The notes: generated by a model not told the origin, from the letters alone. 64,000 bases of DNA from Calidihabitans tengchongensis (GCA_031459615.1 JAVKIE010000004.1:124001-188000), one strand, 5' to 3'; numbered from the stretch's first letter, positions 31,855 to 41,127 are shown. Translations and numbers: made by a program.

Positions 31855-33441
31855 GTGGAGGAGCCGGCCGCCGGACCGCAGAGGTACGAGGCGGCGCGCC
31901 GCGCCGCCCGCGCGCTTGCGGCCGCCGTGCGGGCTGCGCGGCTGTACTCGGTCGGACACGACCTGACGATCCGCCTGCTGCGGTCGGCCGGGCAGGCCCT
32001 GCGGGCCTACCTGGATGCCCACGGGCCCCTGGATCTGCGGGTGGCGCCCCGAGGGGTGGCGTTCGATTTCGCCCCCCAGGCCTGCGAGGACGACGTCGTC
32101 GCCGACCTCGGGCGGGCGCTGGATCTTGCCGGCGTCGACGGGCTGCGTTTTCTTCCCGACGTGACCGACGCGGACCTGGAGGCGCTGGCGGACGCCCTGG
32201 CGATGCCCCGGTCGGCCCTGGAGCGGGCGGGCGGCCTGGGGCGGCTGCTGGCGGGCCGCGGCGTCCGCGGGGTGTCGGCGCGCGGGCCTGCGCCCTCCGC
32301 GCCGGCCGGGGATCCGGTCGAGGATCTGCTGCGCGCCGTGCGGGAACGCCCCGACGAGGTCCCGGCCCGCCTGGTCCGCCTGGGTCCGGATCCCCTGGTG
32401 GCGGCGGAGATGCTGCGGAGGGCCGACGCCCGCGTGGCTGCCTGGCCCCCGGCGCAGAGGGACCAGGCCCGCGGCATCCTGGCCGATGCCCTGTTGAAGC
32501 TGGACGATCCTCTGCGGGCGGCCCTGGGCCGCGTGGTGGCCGACCATCTGGCCGACCCGTGGGCCGCGTCGGTGGCTGCCCGCTGGCCCGCGGTGGTGGC
32601 CGGTTCCCTCCTCGCGGATGTGGCGGACCTGCCGGGACGCCTGCGCGCGCTGCACCGGGGCCCCTTTGGCGGCCCGCTGCCCGATGCCCCTCCTCCCGCC
32701 GACGCAGAGGCGGCCCGGGCGGCGCTGGAGGCAGGCGTCGGGCGCAGCCGGGCAGCCGCCCGCCTGGTGGACGCCCTGCCTCACCTGGATGCCGCGCAGG
32801 TGGCCGAGGCGCTGGGGGTGGTGGAGCAGGTCCTGCACGATGCCGCCGCAGAGGGAGACACCGACGCGGTCGTCCGGATCCTGGCAGCCCTGGATCGGGT
32901 GTCGCGGCGCCTGCCCGACGCGCGGGCGGACCAGGTGCGCCAGGCCCTGGGCCGCCTCATGTCGGTGGAGGTGCGCGAAGTGCTGGCCGCGGGTGCCGCC
33001 GACCTGCCCGCGGACCACCCGCTGCGGGGGCTGCTGGCGGGGGCACCCGAAGCCATACCCGTGTTGCTGGAACTGCTGGCCGACGAGGAGCGGCTGGCGG
33101 TACGGCGGCGGCTGGTCGCCCTGCTGGCCGAGGCGGCGCGGGACCGGCTGCCCGCCCTGGCCGAGCACCTCTCCGATCCCCGCTGGTACGTGGCGCGCAA
33201 CGTGGTCACCGCCCTGGCGTGGACCGCCGATCCCCGGGCGGTTCCGTACCTGCGGGCCGCCCTTCATCATGGCGACCTGCGCGTGCGCGCCGAAGCCCTG
33301 GCCGGGCTCGCCTCCCTGGGGACGCCGGAGGCCCGCGGGGCCCTCCAGGAGGCGACCCGTCACCCGGATCCGGCGACGCGGGAGGCCGCGGGGCGGTGGC
33401 TGGCCGCCCTGGGTGGGGGAGGGGATGGACGGAGCGGCTGA
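31855..33441 (+). CDS. HEAT-repeat protein with an N-terminal module shared with its neighbour
   Basis: A 528-residue, very Ala/Leu/Arg-rich cytoplasmic protein. The last 130 residues are recognisable HEAT repeats (HLSDPRWYVARNVVTALAW, LRAALHHGDLRVRAEALAGL). The first 100 or so residues (ARLYSVGHDLTIRLLRSAGQ...LDLRVAPRGVAF...GVDGLRF) share a pattern with the start of the next gene (RHYGSGHPSAGVAIRR...VQIVVEPRRLVV...RVPGLVI). No enzymatic motif is seen. Its place between valS and a pilus ATPase, and the 17-nt overlap with the HD-domain gene, suggest that the two proteins act together, perhaps in pilus regulation. Confidence 0.7.
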   Translation: MEEPAAGPQRYEAARRAARALAAAVRAARLYSVGHDLTIRLLRSAGQALRAYLDAHGPLDLRVAPRGVAFDFAPQACEDDVVADLGRALDLAGVDGLRFLPDVTDADLEALADALAMPRSALERAGGLGRLLAGRGVRGVSARGPAPSAPAGDPVEDLLRAVRERPDEVPARLVRLGPDPLVAAEMLRRADARVAAWPPAQRDQARGILADALLKLDDPLRAALGRVVADHLADPWAASVAARWPAVVAGSLLADVADLPGRLRALHRGPFGGPLPDAPPPADAEAARAALEAGVGRSRAAARLVDALPHLDAAQVAEALGVVEQVLHDAAAEGDTDAVVRILAALDRVSRRLPDARADQVRQALGRLMSVEVREVLAAGAADLPADHPLRGLLAGAPEAIPVLLELLADEERLAVRRRLVALLAEAARDRLPALAEHLSDPRWYVARNVVTALAWTADPRAVPYLRAALHHGDLRVRAEALAGLASLGTPEARGALQEATRHPDPATREAAGRWLAALGGGGDGRSG

Positions 33442-34522
33442 GCTGGTCCAGGCGCTGTGGGCGGCCCTTGCGCACGTCCGCCACTACGGATCCGGCCATC
33501 CGTCCGCCGGCGTGGCCATCCGCCGGTGCGCCGACCTGTTCCGGAAGGCCGCTCCGGTCCAGATCGTGGTGGAGCCCAGACGCCTCGTGGTCCAGGGCCA
33601 GCCCTTCGGGCCCGGCGATCCCGCCGCCGCGTCCCTGAGGGCCTACCTCGAGGCCCGAAGGGTCCCGGGGTTGGTGATCGGCATCCAGGCCGCCGAGGCC
33701 TCGGTGGCGGCCCTCATCCGGGTCCTGGCCCGCGAGCCCGAGGAGATCGTTGCGGCCGGCGGCCTGCGGGATGCCCTGGGGGAGGAGGGAGCGGACGGGA
33801 TCGACCTCCCCGAGCAGACCTCGCCACCCCCGAGCCACGATGCCTACGACGCCGCCCTGGACGCCGCGGCCGCGGCGGCCGAAGCCGCCGAGCGGGGCGA
33901 GCCGGTGGACCTGCCCCGGGTGCGGGACGCGGCGGCCGCCCTGGTCCGGGCGATGCGGGACAGCCCGCCCGCCGTCTGGATCCGCGTCGCCGACAGGGCG
34001 CACGATGAAACCGATCCGGCTCATGCCGTCAACGTGGCCGTCCTGACCGCGGGAGCAGGTGCCGCCCTGGGACTGACCCCGGCCGCGCTGACGGAGCTGG
34101 CCGCCGCCGCCTTCCTGCACGACATCGGCCTGGCCATTCTGCCGTATCCCCGGCGCCTGGCCGAGAGGACGGCACAAGGACCGTCGCCGGAGTGGACGCA
34201 CCCGGCGGCGGGCGCCTGGCTGCTCCGCCATGCGGCCCGAACGAGCCCGGTGCTTGTGGTGGTCGCATCCGAGCACCACCTGCCGTCGCTGGGGGATGAG
34301 GCCTCCGCGCCAGCCCGCCTGGTGTCCCTGGCAGACTACGTGGACGCCCTCACCTGCGGGCGGGTCCCCGCCCACCGGAGGGCGGCGGTGGGCCCGCTGC
34401 TCTCGCAGGTGCTGGCGGGAGGAGGTCCGGCCTTCGATCCGTCCTACGTGCGGGCCCTCGCCCGCGCGCTCCGGGAGGCGGAGGGGTCCGGCGCCAGGTT
34501 CTCACCACCCGAGCGGCCCTGA
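33425..34522 (+). CDS. HD-domain protein related to HD-GYP, with shared N-terminal module
   Basis: A 365-residue protein with two parts. Residues 1-110 match the N-terminal module of the preceding HEAT protein. From about residue 185 there is an HD-GYP-like helical domain (DETDPAHAVNVAVL, FLHDIGLAILPYP, WTHPAAGAWLL, ASEHHLPSLG, SLADYVDALTCGR). The HD pair and the later His residues are present, but the GYP triplet is missing (HHLPSLG instead), so c-di-GMP hydrolysis is doubtful. ATG 33425 follows GGGGGAGGGG; the open frame further upstream runs inside the HEAT gene. It lies just upstream of the second PilB. Confidence 0.78.
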   Translation: MDGAAELVQALWAALAHVRHYGSGHPSAGVAIRRCADLFRKAAPVQIVVEPRRLVVQGQPFGPGDPAAASLRAYLEARRVPGLVIGIQAAEASVAALIRVLAREPEEIVAAGGLRDALGEEGADGIDLPEQTSPPPSHDAYDAALDAAAAAAEAAERGEPVDLPRVRDAAAALVRAMRDSPPAVWIRVADRAHDETDPAHAVNVAVLTAGAGAALGLTPAALTELAAAAFLHDIGLAILPYPRRLAERTAQGPSPEWTHPAAGAWLLRHAARTSPVLVVVASEHHLPSLGDEASAPARLVSLADYVDALTCGRVPAHRRAAVGPLLSQVLAGGGPAFDPSYVRALARALREAEGSGARFSPPERP

Positions 34523-34598
34523 CGTCTGCCGGAGACGCCGGCGGGGTACCTGGCCGGAAGGACCATGCCCGGGGGGGCCCGCAGGGACGAACGGCCCA

Positions 34599-34628
34599 TT
34601 GAGCCCGCCCGCGAGTCCCCTCTACACT
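34599..34628 (+). promoter_or_regulatory. Promoter of the second pilus ATPase
   Basis: TTGAGC (34599-34604), an 18-nt spacer and TACACT (34623-34628) put the start at about 34635, next to the GTG at 34636, so the message may be leaderless. Confidence 0.55.
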
Positions 34629-34635
34629 GGGTCGG

Positions 34636-36330
34636 GTGGCGGAGCGTCCGGTGGCCAAGGTCCAGCGCAAGCGCATCGGTGACATCCTGGTGGAGACCGG
34701 GGTCATCACCCCCCAGCAGCTGGCCGAGGCGCTGGCCCAGCAGCGCCGCACCCGCGAGCGGCTGGGCCGCATCCTCGTCGAGCAGGGGGCGGCGACCGAG
34801 CGCCAGCTCGCCCAGGCCCTGGCGGCCCAGCTGGACCTGCCCCTGGTGAGCCTGTCCTCCGCCCGCATCGACCCCGCCGCCGTCCGCCTGGTCCCGGAGG
34901 TCATCGCGCGCAAGCGCAAGGTCCTCCCCCTGCAGCTGGACGGAGGCCACCTGGTCGTGGCCATGGCCGACCCCCTGGACGTCTTCGCCCTGGACGACGT
35001 GGCCATCGCGGCCCGCCGCCCGGTCAAGCCGGTGGTGGCGATGGAGTCGGAGGTTGAAGCGACCATCGAGCGCGTCTACGGCATGGGGGCGGCCGCCCAG
35101 GCGGTCCTGGGCGAGGTGGAGGAGGCCGTGCCGTCGGTGGAGGAGGCCGAGGACGCCCCGGTGGTGCGGCTGGTCAACCTGATCCTCTCCCAGGCCGTCC
35201 GCGACCGGGCCAGCGACATCCACCTGGAACCGACCGAGGGCGACGCCCGGGTGCGCTACCGGGTGGACGGCGTCCTGCACACGGTGATGACGGTGCCGCG
35301 CTCGGTCTACCCGGCGGTGGTGTCCCGGGTGAAGGTCCTGGCGCGGCTGAACATCGCCGAGCGGCGGCTGCCCCAGGACGGCGCGTTCGAGTCGGCCCTG
35401 GACGGCCGGAGGATCGACGTCCGGGTCTCCACGGTCCCCACGGTGCACGGGGAGCGGGTGGCCCTGCGCCTGCTGGACCGCAGCCAGGGGGTGCTGCCCC
35501 TGGACCAGCTGGGGATGGATGCCCGCACCCGCCGCCGGTACGAGGGGCTGATCCGCCAGCCCTTCGGCATCATCCTGGTCAGCGGCCCCACCGGCAGCGG
35601 CAAGACCACCACCCTCATCAGCACCCTGGCGCAGCTCAACGCGCCCGACAGGAACATCATCACCATCGAGGATCCGGTGGAGTACCAGCTGCCCGGCGTC
35701 AGCCACATCCAGGTGAACCCCCGGGCCGGGCTCACGTTCGCGACCGGGCTGCGGTCCATCGTCCGCCAGGACCCGGACATCATCATGATCGGCGAGATCC
35801 GCGACGTGGAGACGGCCGAAATCGCCATCCACGCCGCGCTGACCGGGCACCTGGTGCTCACCACCATCCACACCAACGACGCCCCCTCGGCCCTGACCCG
35901 CCTGGCCGACATGGGGATCGAGCCCTACCTGATCGCCTCGGCGGTGATCGGCGTGGCCTCCCAGCGGCTGGTCCGGCTGCTGTGCGCCGAGTGCAAGCAG
36001 CCGGCGCCCATCCCCAAGGACCTGATGGCCTGGCTGGCGGGGGCGGTGCGCGAGCCCCTGCCGGCGGCGGAGTTCGCGCGGCCGGGGGGGTGCGCCGCCT
36101 GCCGCCACACCGGCTACCAGGGCAGGACGGGGATCTTCGAGGTGCTGGTGATGACCGACGCCGTGCGCCGCAAGGTCCTGGCCCGGGCGTCCGCCGCCGA
36201 GATCGGCGAGGCGGCCCGGGCGGAGGGGATGATCCCCATGCGGGCCGACGGCATGCTCAAGGCCCTGCGCGGGCTCACGACGGTGGAGGAGGTCCTGCGG
36301 GTCACGCGGGTGGAGGAACCCACACTGTAG
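34636..36330 (+). CDS. Type IV pilus assembly ATPase, PilB/GspE family (copy 2)
   Basis: A 564-residue paralogue of the ATPase at 26937. It has an MshEN domain (KRIGDILVETGVITPQQLAEAL), Walker A GPTGSGKTT, TIEDPVEYQLPG, Walker B DPDIIMIGEIRDVET, a His box (HLVLTTIHTNDA) and a C-terminal zinc site (CAECKQPA...CAACRHTGY). GTG 34636 is used because the promoter ends just before it; GTG 34651 is an alternative. It ends facing two response-regulator genes. Which copy powers pilus extension is not visible; one could serve DNA uptake or secretion. Confidence 0.92.
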   Translation: MAERPVAKVQRKRIGDILVETGVITPQQLAEALAQQRRTRERLGRILVEQGAATERQLAQALAAQLDLPLVSLSSARIDPAAVRLVPEVIARKRKVLPLQLDGGHLVVAMADPLDVFALDDVAIAARRPVKPVVAMESEVEATIERVYGMGAAAQAVLGEVEEAVPSVEEAEDAPVVRLVNLILSQAVRDRASDIHLEPTEGDARVRYRVDGVLHTVMTVPRSVYPAVVSRVKVLARLNIAERRLPQDGAFESALDGRRIDVRVSTVPTVHGERVALRLLDRSQGVLPLDQLGMDARTRRRYEGLIRQPFGIILVSGPTGSGKTTTLISTLAQLNAPDRNIITIEDPVEYQLPGVSHIQVNPRAGLTFATGLRSIVRQDPDIIMIGEIRDVETAEIAIHAALTGHLVLTTIHTNDAPSALTRLADMGIEPYLIASAVIGVASQRLVRLLCAECKQPAPIPKDLMAWLAGAVREPLPAAEFARPGGCAACRHTGYQGRTGIFEVLVMTDAVRRKVLARASAAEIGEAARAEGMIPMRADGMLKALRGLTTVEEVLRVTRVEEPTL

Positions 36331-36361
36331 GGGAAAATCCCCCGTGGAAACGTTGAAAATT

Positions 36362-36456
36362 CAATCCACTCCATCTCCTCAATCTGCCCGATCTTCTCAA
36401 TCCGGCGACGCGTAGATCGAGTAGATTGGGTAGATTGAGGAGATCGAGTAGATCGT
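36362..36456. repeat. Intergenic element built of 9-nt units, inverted arms
   Basis: Between converging genes, five C/T-rich 9-nt units (36362-36406, e.g. CAATCTGCC) are followed by five complementary-type units (36412-36456: GTAGATCGA, GTAGATTGG, GTAGATTGA, GGAGATCGA, GTAGATCGT). The two arms can pair into a long imperfect hairpin, so it may act as a bidirectional terminator. Confidence 0.75.
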
Positions 36457-36457
36457 C

Positions 36458-36829
36458 TCAGCGGTTCGCCGCCTGGCGGATCGCCGCGATGATCTCGGTG
36501 GCCGGCTGGTCCTTGACCAGCAGCCCCTGCAGCCCGCTGCGGGCGACCCGCTCGGGATCCAGGGCGCCGGGAAACGCGGTGAGCATGAAGACCTTCGTCT
36601 CCGGCAGCTCCCGCACGATGGTCCGGGCAGCCGTGTAGCCGTCCATCCCGCTCATGCGGAAGTCGATCAGCACCACGTCGGGGCGCAGCTCCCGGGCGCG
36701 CGCCACCGCCTCGCCGCCCTCCCCGGCCTCGCCCACCACCTCCAGGTCGGGCTGGGTCTGCAACACCCGGGCCATCCGCTGCCGGTAGGAGGGGTTGTCG
36801 TCGACCAGCATCACCCGGATCTTCCGCAC
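36458..36829 (-). CDS. Single-domain response regulator
   Basis: A 123-residue CheY-like receiver with no output domain. The phospho-acceptor Asp is in VVLIDFRMSG, the acidic pair is in VMLVDDNPS, and the conserved Lys is in LLVKDQ. GTG 36829 with GGGAGG six bases upstream is chosen over the longer frame from 36856. It lies next to a NarL-type regulator and a kinase, all on the minus strand and inside the pilus region, so it is probably a target or phosphate sink of the same kinase. Confidence 0.88.
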   Translation of the reverse strand: MRKIRVMLVDDNPSYRQRMARVLQTQPDLEVVGEAGEGGEAVARARELRPDVVLIDFRMSGMDGYTAARTIVRELPETKVFMLTAFPGALDPERVARSGLQGLLVKDQPATEIIAAIRQAANR

Positions 36830-36933
36830 CGCACGCCTCCCCGCAGGCACACCCACTGTACGGCCGCCCCCGCCGGGGGTAAATCGGACGAAGGTACCAG
36901 GGAATCCGGGACAGGAGCCGGGCGGGCGCCGCT

Positions 36934-37608
36934 CTACCCGCCTCCTTCCGGAGGCCGCACCAGCCCGCTGCGCAGGGCCAGCACGGCCGCCTGGGTGCGG
37001 CTGTTCACGTGGAGCTTCTCCATGATGTTGCTGAGGTGGTTCTTGACGGTGCGCTCGCTGATGGACAGGCGGCGGGCGATCTCCTTGTTGGCCAGCCCGC
37101 CGGCCACCAGCTGCAGGATCTCGACCTCCCGGGGGGTGAGGGGGAGGTGGACCCCGGCCAGGTCGGTCCTCTCCCGGGTGCGGGCGAACTCGCGCATGAC
37201 CTTGGCGGCCATGGTGGGCGCCAGCAACCCCTCCCCGCCGTGGACCACCCGGATGGCCCGGACCAGTTCGTCGGGAGTGCAGTCCTTGAGCAGGTAGCCC
37301 ATGGCGCCGGCCTTGATGGCCTCGAACAGGTACTCCTCGTCGGCGTGCACGGTCAGCATGATGATGCCGGTGCGGGGGCTGCGGGCCTTGATCATCCGGG
37401 CGGCGTCGATGCCGGACAGGCCGGGCATGGCCACGTCCAGCAGGACCACGTCGGGCGCCAGGTCCTCCACCATCCGGACGGTCTGGTCGCCGGTCTCGGC
37501 CTCGCCCACCACCTCCACATCGCCGGCCGCCTCCAGCAGCCGGCGCACCCCCTGCCGGAACAGGGCGTGGTCGTCCGCGAGCAGCACCCGCACCGCGGCC
37601 CCGTTCAC
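36934..37608 (-). CDS. NarL/FixJ-family response regulator
   Basis: A 224-residue two-domain regulator: receiver with Asp in DVVLLDVAMPG and Lys in YLLKDCTPDE, then a LuxR-type helix-turn-helix (LTPREVEILQLVAGGLANKEIARRL, KNHLSNIMEKL). GTG 37608 follows GGGGAGG. Its start lies 4 nt after the stop of the histidine kinase upstream, so the two form a two-component system. The target genes are unknown, but the divergent pilus genes are obvious candidates. Confidence 0.93.
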   Translation of the reverse strand: MNGAAVRVLLADDHALFRQGVRRLLEAAGDVEVVGEAETGDQTVRMVEDLAPDVVLLDVAMPGLSGIDAARMIKARSPRTGIIMLTVHADEEYLFEAIKAGAMGYLLKDCTPDELVRAIRVVHGGEGLLAPTMAAKVMREFARTRERTDLAGVHLPLTPREVEILQLVAGGLANKEIARRLSISERTVKNHLSNIMEKLHVNSRTQAAVLALRSGLVRPPEGGG

Positions 37609-37612
37609 CCGC

Positions 37613-39670
37613 TCACCTCCCCAGCGGCACCCGCACCGTGACCGTGGTTCCCCGCCCGGGCGCGCTCTCCACGTCCAGGCGTCCGCCCACCAGCGCCGCC
37701 CGCTCTTCCATGGACACCAGCCCCAGGTGGCGCCGGCCCGGCGGCTGGGCCCGGTAGGCGGCCACGTCGAAGCCGATGCCGTTGTCGGTGACCGAGGCGG
37801 TGCACCCGTCGTCGTCCACCCGCGCCCGGATCTGCACCGCCGTGGCCCGGGCGTGGGTCCGCACGTTGGTCAGGGCCTGGCGCACGATGGCCAGGATGGC
37901 GTGGCGGACCGCCGACGGCAGGCGGGAGGTCTCGCCGGTGGTCTCCACGGCGGTGGCGATGCCCGTCTGCCTCTGGAACTCCCGCCCCAGCGCCTCCAGG
38001 GCGGCCGGCAGCTCGCTGCCGACGTCGGGCTGCCGGCGCAGGTCCGACATATACTCCCGCAGTTCCCGCATGGCCCGCTCCAGCAGCCCCCGGAGATCTG
38101 CGAGGTCTGTGGCCGTCCGGTCGCCGCCGGAGAGGGTCAGGGCCACCAGGTCCGTCTGCAGGAGGGCGTCGGCCAGGGTCTGGGCCACCCCGTCGTGGAG
38201 CTCCCGGGCGATGCGGCGGCGTTCCTCCACGATGCCGATGTCGGCGATGCGGTGGGCGGTGCGGACCATCTGCACCGCGGCCGCCATCTGCGCGGACACG
38301 GCCGCCAGCCGGTCCGGGGCGGTCGGGCCGTCCGCGGCCAGGCCGAACGCCACCGCGCCGATGGTCTTGCCGTCCACGGTGAGGGGCACGCACGCCGCCA
38401 CCTCCTGCGATCCGGGCGGCGCGCTGAGGGTGTGCACCTGCCCCTGGGTGCTGGCGGCCAGCAGCCCGGGCAGCAGGCCCAGCGCCGCCTGACCGCCGAT
38501 GCCCCGGCTGGCCACCACCTCCACCATGCCGGTGTCCTCCCGCTCCAGGGCCAGGACGGCAAACCGCGCCGCCGTCAGCGAGCGGGCCTGGTCGAGCAAA
38601 GCCGGCCACAGCACCGAGGGGTCTCGGGCCAGAGCCCGGGTCACGTCGCCGATGCCCGCGGCCACCTCGACCAGCGCCGCGGCCAGCTCGCGCTCGGCCC
38701 GGGCCCTGATCAGGACCGGAGCGGCGGCCCGGGCCAGCAGGTCGGCCGTCTGGAGGTCCTCCAGGGTGAACCACGGCCGGGTGGCCATCCGGTTGAGGTT
38801 CAGCACGCCCAGGGGGCGCGATCCGGCGGTGAGCGGCACGCACAGGGACGAGCCCAGTTCCTGGCGCGTCAGGGGGACGGGGGTGGAGGTCCCGGGCGTC
38901 AGCAGGATCGGACGGCCCTCCCGGGCCACCCACCCGGCGATTCCCTCGCCCAGGCGAGGCCGGGCGTCGGCGGACCCCTCCCGGAGGCCGCGGGACGCCA
39001 GGATCTCCAGCCGGTCCTCGCGGTCCAGGTAGACCATCACCGACCCGCTGTCGGCACCCAGCAGCCTTGACATTTCGTCCAGGACTGCCTCGGCCGTGGC
39101 CTGCACGGGTCCCGGCGACGTCGCCCGCTCAGACAGGACTCTCACCGCGGCCTCCAGTGCGGCCCGCCGCCCGCTGCGGACGCCGGCGGCCGCGGCGGTC
39201 AGGGCGGTGGCCACAAGCGCCACTGCGGCCGCCGCCCATCCGGCCGCCGAGGGGACCGGCAGCGCCCTCTGCGCGGTGGCCGCGGCGCCGGCCACCACCG
39301 CTGCCGCCGCGACCCCACCCTGGTAGCCCGTGAGCACGCCCGCGGCCGCCACCACCGGAAATCCGAGGAACAGAAAGCCCTGGGCGCGCGCGGCCAGCAG
39401 CAGTCCGGCGGCGACGGCCGCGACATCCAGCCCGATCCCCACGCGGGCTGCCCGGACCGCCTGGGTCGGCAGCCTCCACGCCCACAGCGCCAGGACGAGG
39501 GCGTACCCCGCCATGCCCACGAACAACGCCGCCGGCGTGTGCGGCCCGCCGGGAGCGGCAACATCGTGGGCCACCAGCAGTGCCAGGACCAGCCACCGGA
39601 CAGCCAGGGTGGCGTGGGCGACGTCAGCGTGAGTGTCCACCGGCCCGCCGGCCGCAGAAACACGATGCAT
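37613..39670 (-). CDS. NarX-type membrane sensor histidine kinase with GAF domains
   Basis: A 685-residue kinase. About five N-terminal membrane helices (residues 22-165, Ala/Val/Leu-rich) are followed by two GAF-like domains (about 190-330 and 350-480), the HisKA_3 dimerisation box with the phospho-His (ERRRIARELHDGVAQTLA) and a HATPase domain (NVRTHARA, DNGIGFD, GLVSMEERA). The membrane part has no large external loop, which suggests sensing in or near the membrane plus a small ligand through GAF. The start (ATG 39670) lacks a good ribosome site; GTG 39640 is an alternative. It is transcribed divergently from pilC. Confidence 0.92.
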   Translation of the reverse strand: MHRVSAAGGPVDTHADVAHATLAVRWLVLALLVAHDVAAPGGPHTPAALFVGMAGYALVLALWAWRLPTQAVRAARVGIGLDVAAVAAGLLLAARAQGFLFLGFPVVAAAGVLTGYQGGVAAAAVVAGAAATAQRALPVPSAAGWAAAAVALVATALTAAAAGVRSGRRAALEAAVRVLSERATSPGPVQATAEAVLDEMSRLLGADSGSVMVYLDREDRLEILASRGLREGSADARPRLGEGIAGWVAREGRPILLTPGTSTPVPLTRQELGSSLCVPLTAGSRPLGVLNLNRMATRPWFTLEDLQTADLLARAAAPVLIRARAERELAAALVEVAAGIGDVTRALARDPSVLWPALLDQARSLTAARFAVLALEREDTGMVEVVASRGIGGQAALGLLPGLLAASTQGQVHTLSAPPGSQEVAACVPLTVDGKTIGAVAFGLAADGPTAPDRLAAVSAQMAAAVQMVRTAHRIADIGIVEERRRIARELHDGVAQTLADALLQTDLVALTLSGGDRTATDLADLRGLLERAMRELREYMSDLRRQPDVGSELPAALEALGREFQRQTGIATAVETTGETSRLPSAVRHAILAIVRQALTNVRTHARATAVQIRARVDDDGCTASVTDNGIGFDVAAYRAQPPGRRHLGLVSMEERAALVGGRLDVESAPGRGTTVTVRVPLGR

Positions 39671-39755
39671 CGCGGCTCACACTTCGTACATGCCCGCCCC
39701 AACCCCTGTCGGCGCCGCCGGGCGTGCCCGGGCGGGGCGTGGGACTTTCGTCCGA

Positions 39756-39784
39756 TTGCCGCCCGCGCGCACCGCTGGTACACT
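39756..39784 (+). promoter_or_regulatory. Promoter of the pilC gene
   Basis: TTGCCG (39756-39761), a 17-nt spacer and TACACT (39779-39784, with the extended TGG) lie 32 nt before pilC, in the divergent spacer to the kinase. Confidence 0.65.
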
Positions 39785-39816
39785 GGCGCCGCCCGGGCGG
39801 CGGGGGAGGAGGGGGA

Positions 39817-41028
39817 ATGGCGCGCTACGTGTACCGGGCCTGGGATCAGGCCGGCCGGCTGGCGACCGGGGTTCTGGACGCCGACAGCCCCCGGGTCGCC
39901 GCCGCCCTGCTGCAGGCCCGGGGCTACCTGGTGACGTCCCTGCAGGAACAGGATCAGACCCCGAAGGCCGCAGGGCAGATCCGGGGAGGACGCATCGGGC
40001 GCGCCCAGCTGGTCCTGTTCACCCGCCAGCTGGCCACCATGATCTCGGCCGGCCTGCCCATCGTCACGGCCCTGCATGTCTTAGAGGACCAGATCGGCCA
40101 CCGGCGGTTCCGGGACGTCATTGCGGCCGTGCGCGCCGGCATCGAGCGGGGCGGCAGCCTGTCCGAGGAGATCGCCCGCCACCCGAACGTCTTCTTCGAG
40201 TTCTACGTGAACACGGTCCGCTCCGGCGAGGTCAGCGGCGTCCTGGACGCCTCCCTGAACTACCTGGCCGACTACCTGGAGAAGGAGTACGACCTGGTGC
40301 AGCGGGTGCGCACCGCGGCCACGTACCCGCTGCTGGTTCTGGCCTTCACCCTGCTGGTGGCCGCCGCCGCCGTCGTCTTCATCGTCCCGGTCTTCGTCCA
40401 GATTTTCGCCTCCTTCAAGGTGCCCCTGCCCCTGCTGACCCGCGTCCTGGTCAGGACCAGCGTCCTGGTGCGCACCTACTGGTGGGCGGCCGGGGCAGCC
40501 CTGGCCCTGGCGGCCGCGGGCGCGGGGTCCCTCCGCCGCACCCGGACCGGCCGGGAGGTCCTGGACGCCCTCCTGCTCCGTCTGCCGGTGGCCGGGTCCC
40601 TGATCCACCGGCTGGCGCTGGCGCGCTTTGGCCGGGCGATGGCGGTGGTCATCCGCAGCGGCATCCCCCTGCTGGAGGGCCTGGCGGTGGTAGCCACGGC
40701 GCTGGGCAACCGGGTCGTGGGCCGACAGGTGGAGGCGGCCCGGGAAGGGATGCGGGCCGGGCTGTCCATGGCCGAATCCCTGCGCCGCCAGCCCCTGATC
40801 CCCCCCATGGTGGTGCAGATGGTGCGGGTGGGAGAGGAGACCGGCGCGATGGAGGACGTGCTCATCAAGCTGGCCGAGTTCTACGAGCGCGAGGTGGACA
40901 ACGCGGTCAAGAGGTTCGCGTCGGTGGTGGAGCCCATCCTGATCGTCTGCGTGGGCGGCGTGGTGGCCGTGGTGGCGCTGGCGGTCCTGCTGCCCATCTG
41001 GACGCTGATCGCCACCCTGCCGCGCTGA
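39817..41028 (+). CDS. pilC: Type IV pilus inner-membrane platform protein PilC/GspF
   Basis: A 403-residue polytopic membrane protein that couples the ATPase to pilin polymerisation. It begins MARYVYRAWDQAGRLATGVLDAD and has two repeated T2SSF domains, each with helix-rich cytoplasmic parts (FTRQLATMISAGLPI and RFGRAMAVVIRSGIPLLEG), three membrane segments and the C-terminal ALAVLLPIWTLIATL anchor. The start follows GGGGGAGGAGGGGG; the longer open frame upstream is not homologous. It has its own promoter and heads the pilus gene row. Confidence 0.94.
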   Translation: MARYVYRAWDQAGRLATGVLDADSPRVAAALLQARGYLVTSLQEQDQTPKAAGQIRGGRIGRAQLVLFTRQLATMISAGLPIVTALHVLEDQIGHRRFRDVIAAVRAGIERGGSLSEEIARHPNVFFEFYVNTVRSGEVSGVLDASLNYLADYLEKEYDLVQRVRTAATYPLLVLAFTLLVAAAAVVFIVPVFVQIFASFKVPLPLLTRVLVRTSVLVRTYWWAAGAALALAAAGAGSLRRTRTGREVLDALLLRLPVAGSLIHRLALARFGRAMAVVIRSGIPLLEGLAVVATALGNRVVGRQVEAAREGMRAGLSMAESLRRQPLIPPMVVQMVRVGEETGAMEDVLIKLAEFYEREVDNAVKRFASVVEPILIVCVGGVVAVVALAVLLPIWTLIATLPR

Positions 41029-41097
41029 CCGGGCCCAAAGCGCGGGCCCCGCCTCCCCGTAGGCCGTTGGTCCCATCCGAATCGCCCGAACGTCCCA

Positions 41098-41127
41098 TTG
41101 TGACGGCACCCCAGATGCCCTGACAAT
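41098..41127 (+). promoter_or_regulatory. Possible promoter of the major pilin gene
   Basis: TTGTGA (41098-41103), an 18-nt spacer and GACAAT (41122-41127) precede pilA by about 80 nt. This would allow separate, stronger pilin transcription. Confidence 0.45.

Noticed and set aside
33425..34522. Active HD-GYP c-di-GMP phosphodiesterase
   Set aside because: The HD pair is present but the GYP triplet is replaced (HHLPSLG), so only HD-GYP ancestry is claimed.
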